DNA of 64,000 bases from Pegea sp. RAD2-039 (GCA_034620365.1 JAQGEQ010000351.1:62001-126000), one strand, 5' to 3'. Positions 1 to 15,328 are shown, counted from the stretch's first letter. Numbers and translations: made by a program. The notes: a model not told the origin generated them from the letters alone.

Positions 1-3000
1 GGTGAGATTATAGTGTACTTGAAGTCGAGAACTAATTGTGAACGAGCCGGAGGTTGGGTTCATACCAACTACATATTGAACGTTATGAATTTCCTTCAAA
101 CTTAGTTTTTGGCGATCATACCTGTAAAAAAATTGGTCAATATGACACCTTATACCTGTCCTACAGACCAGTGATTGTAGTCCATATGTTGACGAATGAG
201 TGTATGAGGTTGGACTGTACCATAAGTGTCAACCTCTGGCATATTGATGTCATCAATGAAATATACCAGACGTTTGGTTCCAGGAGGGCCATAATTTCGG
301 CCAGCTTTTTTCTCCAAAGGTTTTTCTAGGACAGCTTCAAAAAAGTGTCCTTGAAAAGTTTCAGACCATTTGGACAAACCTTGCAGCATTTCAGATGTTG
401 TGTAATAATTGAAAGGCACGTTTGCTACCACGTATGACTCTTCGTCCAAATTATTTAGCTTGTTGTTGATGAGGACAGACTTTCCGGTCCCAGCGTTACC
501 GACCAGCATAACTGGTCGCCGCCTTTCCATCAACAAGTCAACGAAATATTTTACTCTGATAGTTTCTGAGTTGTGGACTAGTTGTGCCTAGAAAAACGAA
601 AATAAAATGATGGATGGGACAGATAGTGGAATCACTTGTAAAGGCATATCAGGGTCGAGTTCAAACTTGGGCAAAATTTCTGTCCAAGGGACAAATTTCT
701 TGGTCTCACTGTCCACTAAATACTCAAAAACTGTGCCCTGACTGGGAAACTTGACAGTTTTAAATTCTGTGGTCCACCATTTACTAAACTCAACTCTGTG
801 GTCCACCAACTGGAATTCGATACAAAAATTAGAATTAATCAAAACAGTGAGACCTAAAAGATACCTGATCTTGAAACAGGGAACCTCCGAAAGCCCAAAT
901 TGCTGCAAAAACGAAGTAGAGCTCATAGAGATCTTTTGGGCAGTCTGGGGGAGTGTTTTGGGGAGTGAGAAGGACCTCTAGGAGGTAACATAACATTTGA
1001 ATCATGCTTTGCTCTGGAATTGGGATAATAGTCTTGAATCTGATAAAAGAAGGCTTAATCTGAGACTATTAAGAGATCTTTAGGATCTCACCTGCTCTTC
1101 AAGGCTTCTAGGATCGGTGGGACATACTTGTCAAAGAGAATTGTGAGATTCGCTCTTTCTGATTGGATTTCACGTTTATCAAGCCAACTGGAAACCGGTG
1201 GATTCCAACCAAGATCAGCTGGGTTTACAAATAAGATTCCAGCCCTACAAAAATCAATTAGCCCCAAAAAAATAGGCAAATAGAAGATACCTGGAAACTG
1301 TTGCAGGAGTTGCTGCCCTCAAGTGGCTGATCTCAAAGAGTAATCTCATACTTGGAGTAAGTGGAATACGTTCGTTACTAGCCAAAGTAAGCACCTAAAA
1401 ACTGGGCTCAAAGGTCGAAGAAAATCTCCACAAAATCACCTTATTGTCATCCATCACAGTATTTAAGGACTCGATCCACATTGGATCGATGTCTCCATCT
1501 AATACGATCCATTTGGGACCGTCATGTGATATATTGGAGAGATCTCTCATGATTGTTGAGAACAATCCATCTTTCCATTCTCGCGTAGCTGGATTGATGA
1601 TTCCTGCGTATGATCCAAAGATTAGGATCGATTTCAATTGATCTATGACGTCACTTACCAAATAATTCGTCGTTAGTTACAGCTTTTGGGTTCAAATCTA
1701 CCCAAACTGGTTTTCGTTTCATGTTTTGATAAGTTTTGTTTAAAGCTTTCAACACCTGAAAGTTAAGTGATGAGGATCAAATGATTAAGTGATGGAAAAT
1801 TATTAGATGGAAAAAACTCGATTATAAAAGGGTGAAGATCAGATGTTTAAATGATGAAAGATCTACTTCTGATTTTCCTGTTCCTGCGTTGCCGATAACA
1901 AAGACTGAGTGACGTACAGAGAGCAGCTCTTCTAACTGAACAATCTTTAAAAGGAAGTTATCTTCCGGTTGAAGCTGCATTTGGATCATCGTGTCCTAAA
2001 ATTCATTCATATGAACATATGTTTATTTTAAAACTTTTTTACTTTGATGATCTTTTCAAAATCTGGATCTCTCTTCCTTGGAACATCAATAGCCGGGAAA
2101 AGATCTCCAATTAGTCCCATAAAAACTGGGATATCATCAGTTACAATCTTTGGGATGTTGAAGTCCCGAAGAGCTCTCATCAATACCTAACCAACAAACC
2201 ATATAATAACATACCACAAAATCTTCATCTTGAAAACCTGATCTTCTGGTCGTCCAGGATCACTTCGTTTTAAAGTACCAGCCACGACCAGCACTGATTT
2301 AATGGCCCTCAAGCCCCAATCATAGTGGTACTGCTTGGACAGCAGCTCACGGCACAAGGTGTAAAGAGTGATGAACTTTCTTGCCAATAATCGATTATCA
2401 ATAAATCCTTCAGCTACCAACATAATCTCACAAATCATTGCAAAATCAGGAACAACCATTGCACATGGTCTGAACAAAATAACGTCTAATTAAGTCTCTT
2501 GATCTTAAGGACTCTTTCCCAACCTGAAGAGTGCTTTTAGATTCTCAGGAAGTTCAGTTCTTCCAGCGTATCCAGGATTCATTGTGATAAAAAGTCCCAC
2601 TGTTGGAACAAGAGCAATTTCTTCTCCCAAGAAGTCAAACTTGCTTCTTTTTTCTTTGATTGCATCTTGGATCAACTTCACCTGTTGTCATGGCAACAAA
2701 GCGTCTTTAATTCTTGACGCTTGTGTCGTTTGCTGGTTGTTACTCACTTGAACAGCTACAACAGAAAGAACTTCAACTGATATACGATTAAACTCATCAA
2801 AGCATCCCCACGCTCCGGTTTGTGCGAGCCCCTGAAAATCACTCAAATCAGAAGATGAAGTCCTCGAATCTTGGCTACAAACTTTGTATATATTTCCACA
2901 TGATTTGTAGTCCATCTGCTCTGAACAGTTGAACACATACACCATGATTCCAAGAGCTCGCCCAAGATCTTTAGTAGTTTCTGTTTTACCTGTACCAGCT

Positions 3001-6000
3001 GGACCAGCAGGGGCACCACTCATTGTCAGATGAAGAGATTGTGTCAAAGTGATGTAACATCTAACAATAAGCGATTTGATTGGACGATTTATTGAAATAA
3101 CAACTTTACCTGTCAGTTAAAGGAGTAATGACAAGTCGAGGGGTGCAGCCAAGATATTCGTAAGAATATTTAAACTGGGCATCACAAATATTTGCAAATA
3201 CATGAAGCTCTTTGTCATCCCATCGAACCCGTAGTTGTGACAACCACATGAAAGCTTGCGAGCTGTCAACCTTTCAACAGACAGTTTTAATATAAAGAAA
3301 ACTAGTTGGAAACACTCACTTTCTGTTCGATTAATTTGCCGACTACATCTTTAGCATGGACATCAATTGTACAAATTGTCATGATGTTTTGACGATCTCT
3401 TTTAGAAAGATCTTTGATAAGAAGACCGATTAAAGTATTGAGTTGATTGACCTGATGAGCAAGCATCGATTAGTTGATAACAAGATGATTCAGGGGTTTC
3501 ATTCACCTGTTTCTTGTAGTAATCTTTCATTGCATTCTCATAACCTTCTTCAAGTCGTGAAAACGAAATATTTACTTCAGTAGTCCACCAAACTTGTGTA
3601 CCAAGTAGTGATACCTAGACAAAATACCTCAAGCAAAAAGTTCTCGCCAGCATCGCTACTAACCTGAGCTGGATAGTCGAAGATCCACTGCTCTCTCGCT
3701 TTTTCTTCATATGTCACAACGCCTTCGGTCATTCGATCGCGGACAGTTGACCTCATGGTCTCCATCAAACGATTTAACCAGATCTCAACTGGTCCAACAC
3801 AATCACATGGTTGGTCGAAGTCGACGTATCTAAGCAACAAACAAGTGAGCTGGCGAATCGATGTAACCATGATAACGAACTCTCCCTCTTTGCTGAACAT
3901 GCCCAGGGCCAGTTTAGTTGGGTTGTCTTGATCGTCCATTTTAAATTTAAGTTTGGCCATGTTATCGAACAGTTTTGCCAAATGTTTGGACACAGCAACT
4001 GGGTTGGTTCCTAGCAACGAAACGCTGGTGACTTACTCACTATAGCAACTGAATATTCGAACCGTTTGAGAGAATGTCAAGGAGATCAGCGGATGACACA
4101 AAGTAGAAACGCGGGAAAGCCAACCGCTTGGTATCTAGATACTCAGCGAGTGCTTTCTCGCAAAGCGCGAGACGTTTCTGGATGTCTTCCAGCTCCTCGA
4201 ACAATCGATTCTTGTTTGTCGCTTCCACTACATTAGGAGTTTCTTGGATTCCCGATGCGACTCTCTGTAGAAATTTAAGATCATTATCTCTTACATCTGA
4301 AGATCTACTCCTACTTTGAAGTCTTCATCAATCCCTTCAAATCTTTTTGAATCTTCTGGTAGTTGAGATCGAATGTCTTCTGACCCGATAAAGATTGCTT
4401 CGAGATATGACCAGGTCCGTTGGACTTCAAACCAAATCGCAATCACAGAATCAGCTGTTGATAGCTTCTTCTGCCAAGATGAGACTTGATCTAGGAAGTA
4501 GGCGATGTACTTTGATGTCATTAGGTTTTGAAGTTGAACCTGATCATACAAAAGTTTAAAATCTGCATCCAAAAATCAAAATCAGATCACAAACTTGATT
4601 TTCTTCTAATGTTTCAATCAACTCTTCATCTGATTGAATCAGATTTAATCCTGTTCTCTTATGAAGCTCATATTTAAATTCCATTTCACTCCAAGTAACA
4701 TCCAGCTCTTTCAGGATCTAAATACTCAAATTAAAACATCTGAATAAAAATCAAACAACAAACCTTTTCCATTCCCATTTCTTTCACTGCTTTGTCAACT
4801 ATACCTCTAACTTCCTCTTCGAAATTATGCAAATTAAGTGACAACAGATCGGCAAGAGTAGTTGAATCATCCATTATAAACTTGACCTGAAAACCAAATG
4901 AAATTTACCGCCAAACTACAAATTAAACCTCGATGTATACTTGAGTAGCCTGCATCAGTTGTTGCCAATGTCTGTCTCTGATTGCTGGGTTTTGAAGTTC
5001 ACTAACTGCTCTTAATGAAGTGATCATGTTCTTTACAGTCGAGTCCAAGCCTCCAAAAGCGTCCCACGCTCTCATCTAGAAGTGAGATGTTGGAATCAGT
5101 TTAAACTTTTACATCTTTTACCTCTTTATCTAAAGATCGAATATCTTTGGCAAATTTTTTGCAATCTGTTTCCATTTGGTCAACGTTTATAGCTGCCCAT
5201 TGAGTCTTTTTCCAGTCTTCTATACAAGTCTTCACCATTACAATCATATCCCATAAAGTCTTGAGAAGTTTGACCTTGGTAAAAGAGATATTGAAACGAA
5301 ATGTAGAGATTTGCTATTACATAATTTAATCTCTAAAAAAATCTAATAACAAAAATTCAACAACTCTATCCCTAAAGATGAATCCTATTCATCTGAGACC
5401 TTTTAAAAATTGATTAGAATGCCAAAAAATGATAATTATACGACTGCCCAAATAGTTTTATAGAAATAAAAGATAAATAAATAGCTGATGTTAAATTTCA
5501 AAATATGAATAATAGAGTATCAGATAGGTGATGTTAGTTAAATATCAAAGAACTTCAAGATCATAATTTATCTACCTCTCTCCGACACTGCTTCATTTGC
5601 TTAAAATCTGGGACATTAACTTCAAAGATAGCAGCAGACTCATACAACTTGGCCATTTCATCCTCCATCAAAGTAATCTCTTTGTGACACTTATCAAGAG
5701 ACAAATAAGATTCATTCGAGTCGAACTTGAAGGGAGCATCTTTCCGGAATTTTTCCCGAAACTCATGTTGTTGAACCTGGACAAGCAAATTTTCATCATT
5801 TACAGTTTCAAATCATGATCAGACTTACATCAAAAGTTCCACATTTTTTCCGAAGAACAGCAACTTCATTTGATTGCAAGGGCGCCACCTGCTGCTTGAC
5901 AGTTGCTGCTGTCTTCTTTGTGTTATTCCACTTTTCTGGAAGCTCCTATGAATCATAAAGATCAACATCTGCGTCATCAAGATCTGTACTCTCACCTCTA

Positions 6001-9000
6001 AATGTTTGTAAACTTGTTCTGGCATTTCTTGATCATATGTCTTCAACAACTCAATAGTTTGTTTCAGAGGTTCAAACATTCCATCTGTCGTAGTCTGCCG
6101 TGATTTGATGTCCTATAAAATTGACCAATCAGTCAATCATAAATCTTGACCAGTCCTACTGACCCTTAAGTCTCCAATGAGGGCAACAAGTGAGTTATAG
6201 TCCAACTCTTCATCAACCTGAACTGCAATGCCTTGATTCACATGTTTGATGAATTCATCTAAATCTACCAAACTGCCAACAAACTCAACAGTTGATGACG
6301 TCATGCCTGTATTGATGACGTCACCTGTTTGTCACGTGATCAATGAGATGCTGTTTGAACATGAAGCTCCAACGTTTAATGATATTTAAAAGAGCTTGCT
6401 TGAAAGGTCTTCCATCAACACGAAACCATCCATCAAAGATCTCGACAGGGCTGACCTCTTCAACCTCCATATAGATCTTTTCGTACATATCAACCTGGAT
6501 GCAGAAAACACAATTTTCAAAATACTTTCAAACACATCGACTTTTGATCGCTCACCTGCTCTTTGAACATGTCAAGTGTAGGAGGATTCTCTGGGACTCC
6601 TTGATCAGCGTGAGCTTCGATCTCTTCTGTCGTGAGCACATGACCATATGTCAGAAATTGTTTCATAAACTCATTCCGGTCATCAACCCAAAGATAAGCG
6701 TAATTATCAAAGCTGTAACCAATCATCATCAGTCAGGACACTCACGTCACTCTCGACGACTTTTCTACCTGTTTCGGTGCTCACACGCCTTTTCCATTGC
6801 TATTTGAACGCGATCCATTATTTCACTTTTGCTCTCCGATAGATCAGCCATATCATCCATGTCATTCTGAAATTCAGCGGCAAATTAACTCCTCAATTCC
6901 TGCTGAATTCGCTAACCGACTTGATAATGTTGTGCTTCAACAGTTTTTGCGATTCGCGGAATTAGTGATGTCATCGCGTATACGTCAGCGATCAAGCCTT
7001 CAACAAGCTCGTAAAATCCACTCTCACTCATTCCATTGTCTAATGAAGGTCTGTAATGCCAATCAACTTGTTGATGTTGACGTCATAAACGCGATAAACA
7101 ACAAACATGAAGATCATATCAGGAGCTTGGAGCTCAAGTCGAACTTGAAAGAGGGGCTGAATAGATGAAGATTGTGAGTCGGTTTGTTGGAGGAAGAATT
7201 TGAGAGATGAATTGATAAAATTGAAGCTTCCATCAACAACCATCTCATCAATATAGAAGATGTAGTTGTTCCAGGCTTCTCCATCACTTACTCCCAAAAG
7301 AGTCTTGTTCTCCTAAGAGATCAGAGACATCAAAAAACATAAGATCAGAGTTGATTGAATGCTACCTCCACAAGAGCATGAATCTGTGCGGCGTTTTCCT
7401 TGATGATTGTACATCTTTTCTGGATCCGATCTTTACGATCTTCAAGATTCAACAAACAATCCGTCTATAATAGGAAATTTCAAGATTATAAAAACTGATT
7501 TTTTATCCACTACCTTTTTGTGCTCTCTTTCAAAGACTGGTACCACCCACGTCTTCATTATATTCCTCATCTCTTCGACATTATCTTTTGATTTTTGGAC
7601 TCTTCGTTCGAAACTGTGAACCTGGTTTCTCGTCTTCTCAATGTACTCCCAAATTCCTGAGGATATAAAAATGATGATCGTAAAGATGAAGATTTAGTAC
7701 AAACCATCATTATTCCAACAAAGTTCTTCTTCTGCTTTATTGATTTGTTCATCAATCTTCATCAGCTCATCTTCAATCAGAGGATACTCAACATCCAGGA
7801 TCGTTTTCCGGACCTGAAATTTGTGGACGTAAAAAACTTACAAACTGTTGGCTGAAGTTTGAAAACTTTGTTTTTACTGTCGGTTTTCATTTCTGTTTTT
7901 GATGTAAACAACTACATGTTGGTGATTTGTTTGTTTGTTAACTCAATACTTGTTTAAATTATTATTATTATATTATTATTGCTTATATTTATCTTAATCT
8001 CTGGTTTTCATAAACAATTTTGCACTTTTAGTATTAATTTTAAACTATTCAATTTATCTTATTTTGATTTATATTAAAGTTTTTCTTTTTGTCGTTTTTT
8101 TATTTTCTTCTCACTTTATTGTACCACTGTTGAGTAAGATCAAGATTAGCGATATATTGACGAAAAGACTCTTTAGCAGAGAAAATCTTCGAAGCTTCAT
8201 CCGGTATCTTTAAATCAGCATCTTCACTTTCTTCATTTTCTAAATATTTTACTTCTCGAAGAACAGAAACCAGCTGTAAATATTGACCAATCAAACATCA
8301 TTTCTCACGGGGTTACGCGCTTTTACTTGAGGATCAAAATTGACGGAGATTAATTTAGTTTTGTTGTCACGGGTTACTAGGGGTTGATTTAGGGCAAACT
8401 TGCTTTTGTCGTCAACACTTTTTGCCCATCTCTCGTACGTCTCTTTTTCAAATCTGTTTGCAAGTTTTAGGGTTTACAAATAGTTTTTTGGTGTAATTTC
8501 AATTTACTTTTCTAAAAGTTCAATTAATTGAGAATATTTTAATCGCATTCGTTTTCCCTCATCAGAATCCATGCAGCTGTAAAAATATTCAAAATTAAAA
8601 AAATAGATTAATAAAATAAACTACTTACAAAAAATATTCAAATTTTAATAAATTTTAAAAATAGTTGGAAATAAATAGCTAAAAGCCCTGAAAAATAAAG
8701 AGGTTTTGGTAGGCTTAACGCTTAAGTAGACGGCTATCAATCGAGCGGCCCGAGTTCGAACCCGAGAGTAGCACTTTCATGCTCGATGATGTTTACAAAT
8801 GTCTGATATGAATAATTAAGTGTTTACAAACGACTAACTGAGCGCATAGAAAGACATTTTATTGAAATTTTTGCTCACGGATGTTTGATGAGTCGGAAAC
8901 TATCATAAGGTTTTTCAATTCTGTTTCGAAGTTCTTTGACCCATCTAATCAGTCCAGCAACTTGCGGCATGTTCTTATTGACGGGATAATAACCTGGAAA

Positions 9001-11759
9001 TAGTTGAAAAACTTGAACAAACGTTTACTAAAAACTTCTTTCACCATCATTTTGAGCTCCGAACTCAATTTGAGTATCATAGATAATTCTTGCTTGATCT
9101 AATTCCTTATCATACATCTTAAGAAGTAGAGGAAGCCTCGGATAAATATCTTTCTTGATAAGCTCTCTGCAGAGACTCGTATCGATAAATAAGAAATATT
9201 TTGAATTTTGGTCACCTATCAAGAAAAGGACCAAACATAGCTACAAGTTTAAAAGCTGATTCTGTAAATGCGCAATCATCAAATGCTTGTGCTATAAGAG
9301 TTCCTAATCTCCGATCTAAATCAGCAATGTGATCATTAAAGATCTTCAAATCGTCCAAAAAACTCTGAAATTGATCCTCAATTAATAATAACTTTTTACA
9401 ATTTCTAAAATATTTTTCTTTTAATGGCTTCAAAATAGTTAAACAAAAAAATTAAAAAGTTTGTAGAGCTCTTTATCATCAAGCCTGAAACCTAACATCT
9501 AAAAAATCTTCCAACCTCATCTTTCAAATCCAAAGGATCATAATTAAGATCAGAGAACATTTTAAAAGAGTTATTAAACTCATTAAAAAGAGTTTCAATC
9601 TGATTGCTCAACATTCCTCCTTTGATACCTCCAAACTCCACTTTTTCAAGTTTTGCCATGTCTCTAGCATCCATAAAGAGTCTCTAAAGGATACCAACAT
9701 GATTAAACCATCAAATCTGATTGAACAAAAACTTACTTCAATTTTGTAAAGTCTGTTCAGGTATTGATCAAGCTGTCCGAAAACCATTTGGTTGTCAAAA
9801 TCCCAAGCAATTACTTCTCTATCTCCAAAGAACTCTCCGAGCCTAACTTTGTGATCTTGAAATGAGTCCCTGGAAAATGATCTGAGTTACAGCACATTTG
9901 AGGAGCTTTTGGTGAAGTTACTTGAATTTTTTTAGGATTGAAACTGCTTTTGAGACATGCTCCATCCCTTCTTCTACTTCTCCTTTAAACAGATCTTCCG
10001 GATTCAAAAAAGTCCGACACTAAAAAGAAGAAGACATTAATAATTTAAATGATAAAAAAGTAGATCTTCTACCTGTTTAATCATCAAGTTACAAATTTCT
10101 TTTAACAAAACAGTCAACTTTGATGGTGTTGAATAATGCAGACTATTAGCCCAAATACGACAAATTGTATCAAACAATGGAACCATATAAGGCCTGTATT
10201 CACCAAATTCTCCTTCTTCCATAAACTCAATAAGCCATTTTAGTGCTTCAAGATGCATATCAATATCTTCAGCTTCAGCCAAGCCTGTAATAAAATATTT
10301 TTGTTAGTTTTAGAAAAACGTACAGATTGATTTATCGGTTTTTAATTAAAATGTACTTAGATGAATCAGCTCGTTACTTTGAACAAATAAAAGAATTGTT
10401 AGAAACAAATTTTAAAAAGTATTTTAATTTGTAACAAACCAGCATTTAGCTCCGAGATGGTTTCTTCAAAAGCCGGATAGTAGCTGCTTTGAACTGCTTT
10501 CAAAACTTGTCCCATTGATTTTACTTTATTAGAATTTAACTGAAATTTTCAAATTGTTTATTTAAACTCTTTGTGTGATTACAAAAAATTTATTGAGTAA
10601 ATTAATTATCACTGGAACGTTTACTGGGAGATTATTTGATTAAAGTCAGAAAATAAGTTTTTGTCACTTTAAATAAATGATTCGTTTCACTTGTTCATTT
10701 ATCAAAGAAATCTTCCAACTTTTAAGCAATTTAAAATATTTAAATTTTGAATGAATAATGATTATAGAAAAACGAATGTTTAACCTGCTCATGAATACAT
10801 TTGAGATTGACGACACGATCTTTCCAAAAGTCCAGCTCAGTTGACGGCATAGGATCCAACCCTTGCTCCAGAGCATCTGAGGACTTTCTTTTGAGGACAT
10901 CTCTGATCTGATGACTCCAATCAATTACAACTGATTCAATTGTATGAAGGACTTGTCGGTCTATTGGCCCTAAGCTGGAAAAGACATCCTTTGATCTACA
11001 AGACATCTGAGTTTGCACAAGATCTTACTTTTGATCTTCATCTTTCATCTGAACTTCAGGGACTTTTTCCGCTCCTGGAGGAAGAGGAAGAAGAGTTTTT
11101 CCTTTCACCTGAAAACCGAATTTTTTTATTTATTAATTATTTGAAACTTGGCTAGCTATCTCTCACCTGTCCTGAAACAACAAACACATTACTTTTCAGC
11201 TTATTGACATGTCTCAAAACGTCTCCGGACACAACATTGGGCCAGGAGAGGTGATTTCGGTTGTTAGACAGCAGGGGTACAACCACCTATTTGATTAAAG
11301 CAAATTTAGATTTTCAACTCGAGTTTGAGGAGTCTTTAAAAATTACTTAGAAGTCGCTTCAGCAATCGAAATAAAGAATTAAGAGCTTAAAGCAACCCTC
11401 TAAAGACTTACGTCATCAACTAATGAAGACATCTGCTCAAAGGGAGCGTAGGAAAGATCCCCAAACATCAATTGTGAGGTGACAGTATCATTGGTGATCT
11501 GCTCTCCTCTCTTTTTGATGAAATACACTGCTTTTGTTTTACCAGTTGGTAAAAACTCTAGCTTCGGGACCAATAAACTTGCAGAGTTCAACGAAAGAAT
11601 CAAAAGAAGATTTTCTGGGCGGTCAAAGAACTCTTGAATGACAGTTTTTTGGTCTTCTACTCCAATACATTTTTGCCATTTATCTGGTTTTAGTTTCAAA
11701 GTGTTTAGAACATAATTTTCAACAAAATCATATCTTCTGTCTACAGCTGTCTCAGCCAT
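1..11759 (-). CDS. DNAH9/11/17: Axonemal dynein heavy chain, outer-arm beta type (5' part, many exons)
   Basis: This is a ciliary outer-arm motor that hydrolyses ATP to slide doublet microtubules. The first exon (about 11,411-11,759) starts [19 protein letters not shown], like beta-type heavy chains. Later exons give the tail segments [22 protein letters not shown] and [15 protein letters not shown], then the linker. P-loops are visible for AAA1 (GPAGTGKTE, about 2,982-3,012), AAA2 (GNAGTGK, about 1,875-1,905) and AAA3 (GNAGTGKS, about 473-505), with an AAA3 Walker-B-like [12 protein letters not shown] near 250. Exon order follows human DNAH9 without obvious loss. The gene leaves the window inside AAA3, so AAA4-6, the stalk and the C-terminus are not seen. 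Introns are mostly about 50 bp, with longer ones near 5.3-5.5, 7.8-8.1 and 8.6-8.9 kb. The family assignment is firm. Choosing among DNAH9, DNAH11 and DNAH17 is not possible by eye, and an invertebrate co-orthologue is likely. Confidence 0.95.
8699..8785 (+). repeat. tRNA-like SINE fragment inside a dynein intron
   Basis: The stretch has a tRNA-like look: an A-box-like part around CTTAACGC, then a B-box-like core GAGTTCGAACCCG at about 8,750-8,763. The T arm does not fold into a proper 5-bp stem, because the core is nearly palindromic, and no matching acceptor stem is visible. A decayed tRNA-derived SINE head is therefore more likely than a working tRNA gene. It lies in one of the few long introns of the dynein gene. 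No poly-A tail or target-site duplication was identified. Confidence 0.4.
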
Positions 11760-14700
11760 ATTTTCAGATATTTACTTTTATGACGTAACTTCAAATTTTT
11801 CTATTTAAAAAAGAGCAAACTGTTGACAACACAACAAATCAGTGAAAACTCGTTAACTTATTGAAAATTGATTCTATATATTAGTTTAGTATTTAGTTAA
11901 AACTCCAGTAAGTAGCTTTTACTATCTTTCTGTAAATTCTAAAAAGTTTTTTTTGTTGTTTGCACAAATTTCGAAAGGTTTCAAAAAATTGTTAAATCAA
12001 TAAATTGTAAAAAACTCTTTCGAGCCTTGACAACTTTGTTTGTTTACCATAATCAACAAAAATATCTTCATTTGATGATCAAATAAAATCTTTTTAAATA
12101 AAATATCATTTTAAATAAATAAATTTTGAAAGTATAAAACAAAAAACTCCCAAAAATCAAAAAAACAAAAAAACTTTAAACTTAAAGCCAAAAGGTAATA
12201 AAAAAAACCTTTCTACAGCTTCTAAACTCCTTTAAAAAACTCCTACTTGTAAAATTATATATTCTTCAACTACATTTGCAAGATTTTTCTTCAAAAGGTC
12301 AACTAACAAGAACTTCAAATATAACTACTTCTGTTTCTAATTCAGCGGTTCAAACAGTCCAAACAGCCACAAAGTGACGCTGTTGTCAGTTGCTATTGAC
12401 AACTAGCGGCCTGGGTTGCTACGAAAAAAGCGAATTAGCAGAGCTTTTAAAAGCTGAGTTTTTTGTTCGAGCGCTTCTATGTGACGTCACATAAATGTTT
12501 TGTCTTGTTTGGTGAATAATGAAAAGGAGATTGAATAAAGCTTTCATTTTATTTAAATGTTTCGTACTTACTTTACTATTTGTTGATTTTATCTTATAAA
12601 CTATAATCACAACAAATTATTTCAGAAAATTGTTTCATTTTTTCAAACTTTTTGGTTAATAATTTCTATTTTATCACAAAATCAATAACTATTATCATGA
12701 AGCTTTAACTTACAAACATTAAATTTCATTTTTTATTTTAACAAATCTACAATGATACAAAAAATTCATTTAATATTTAAAAAAACGGATAATGTACATA
12801 GTTTTCATATAAAAATAAAAATTATTTTTCTAACAATTGCAAATAATAAATTTCGATATCAACGTCATTGCAACTAAACTGAACGATGAATAATTTTTTA
12901 AAGAATTTATAATTTCAAAAACATTAAAAGTTGTTCTTCGATTAATTTCATAAAGTTAATTCTATTTATATTTAATATTGATCTATCTGATAATCGATGG
13001 TTCCTTGAATATTATATCTAAATAAAACTTATTATTTGACCTTAAAGTCTTAAATTTTTTAATAAAAGAAAAAGTTTGGGAAAATCATTTATTGATTTTT
13101 TAAACGATAAAAAGTTTGCCTGAAACGTAAAATAACTGATAAAAATTAATTAAAATTTGATTGTTATAAATTATATGTTAGATGTTGAAACGGTGTGTTT
13201 GCTAGCAAAATAAGAACTCTGATTTGTAAATGAAATTCGTAAATATGATTGAAACCATTAGAATCAAAAAACTTTGTCAACCAGCAACACAAAGTCCTCA
13301 AAAAATTCTGTAAAAGTAAATTATATTTTGTGATGATTGATTAATTCAACTAATTCACAACTTTTGACTAAATAAATTTTTGTTTTCATGGTGTGACTAA
13401 ATATTCCAGCAGTCTTGGTATAAGTAAAAGTTTTTTTTTTGTTCAATTTTGTTAAGCAGTAGATTATGCATGTCTAATATTTAAATGGATTTTCTTTTTA
13501 GTATTTAATAAAATTATTTTGCAAACGAATATTTAGTAACAACGAGTTCCAGTATATTATATTAATATTATATATTTCTTATATTTTTATCATTGCTGAT
13601 AACATTTTAATTAATGTTATTTACTTATTATTTTTACTAACATTTGCTACTTTATCAGGTTTACTAAACCTAACTTATAGACTTTTACAATACTACCAAC
13701 TCTATGTATTCAAATCCATGCACTTTTAAATAAAAAATAATATTATTACATGAAACTTAATACTATTTTATATATCAACAATGATATGCTTTTTAAATTT
13801 GACATAATTTAATACAGTAATTATTTATACGGATACACCGATTTAAAATATATTTTAGTAAAACGATATATGTGAGGTAGTTAGAGGGCATTAAACAAAA
13901 ATATAAAAACTAATATTGATATTATTTTAAATCTGTAGAAGTTCGATTTAGTAATAAAACTTGAAATCTATCATAGTAGATAAACAATTGAGGTTAGATG
14001 AAAAATTGTTACCGAAAAATATTTTTATTAATAAATGAAATCCAAAACCATTTTGTACCAAAATTTCTATTGATGTGGCATTTCATTTATTTACCTAATG
14101 AGTTGTATTTATTGACTTGATTTGACTTCCAGACTAAATTTAAAACAATTGTAGTTTACGCTTCCGTTTATTATCGCAATTCATTAATATAGGGTATCAA
14201 TATATTGGTTATTTAAACTAAAAACTGTAAATTGAAATTCTAAAATCTACCTAATTAATATTATTTAGTGAAAATCAGTAAGAAAAATTATAAATGAAAA
14301 AAAGCAATTTATAAAATGACTTTTTTTATTGTATTATAAATAGTTTATAAAACTTTTTTTATTTTTAACTATCATTTGAAAAATTAGTATACTCCTAATT
14401 GATATAAATGTTGTATGAGCTTGTTTGATTTGTTGTTTACTTTTATTTTTCAATTTTTATATAAACAATTGATTTATTTACTTTTCAGAATTATTTTTGA
14501 ACTTTTTATGTGCTAAATATTCTTCGTTTAAATTTAGGATTTCAATAAATATAAATTATTTAGTTTAAATTTATATAATAATTTATTTATCAAATCTATT
14601 TTGAAATGACTAATAAATGAGTTTACTCAAAAACTTTGTCATATCATATTTTTATTAAAAAGATGAAGATCATTACAAATTTGTAATAAATGAAAAATAT

Positions 14701-15328
14701 TCTTAAATTTATAAAATATTTTTATTACTTTCTTTTAGCTTAAAAAATAAATAATTATTTTAATTATATTCAGAAGCCTTATAGCTAAAAATTGTTGATG
14801 AGATTTTTTTTAAGTTTCATATATATAAATTTATTTAATTAGTAGTATCGTGAATTTCAAGTTTTGTATTTTATAGAAAATTTTATTTTCTTGATTAGTT
14901 ACTGTGTTAAAAGTATTGTTCTTTTATTAACATTTATTTTAATCTTGAAATAGTTTTATATTTTAAATTTTCTATATTTTTGTTATATAAAAGTTTTCAA
15001 AAATATTGTTATATTATTTTTAAAACTTTAATAATAACATTAAGTATATATAATTGAAAATATAAAAAAAAACGCTTTTAAACATCAACATATTATTATA
15101 ATTTTGTTTAGCTCAATAACAACACTACTATAAGTAACTAGATATAAGTAAATATAAAACACCAAATTTGAAATAGTTTTTTAAAACACATTTATAGATT
15201 TAAGAGAATTTGTTTTAATGATATAAAAAGCTAAATAAATACATAAAAAAATCCACACCATCAGTCTTTGAAATAATTTTCGTTTCATAGATATCTTTAG
15301 TTTGAAATTATTTAATAATCTGAACAAA
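11760..15328. other. AT-rich intergenic region between dynein and V-ATPase genes
   Basis: These 3.6 kb separate the 5' ends of two divergent genes and should hold both promoters. The sequence is very AT-rich with many A and T runs. A single TGACGTCA (12,482-12,489) lies about 720 bp upstream of the dynein start, next to a small GC-richer patch at 12,350-12,500. I see no convincing coding segment or RNA gene. Confidence 0.6.

Noticed and set aside
8699-8785. Functional tRNA gene
   Set aside because: B-box-like core is present, but the T stem does not pair and no acceptor stem is visible; kept only as a SINE-like fragment.
12419-12610. Minus-strand 63-residue open frame upstream of dynein
   Set aside because: No domain, no supporting context, and composition typical of non-coding AT-rich sequence.
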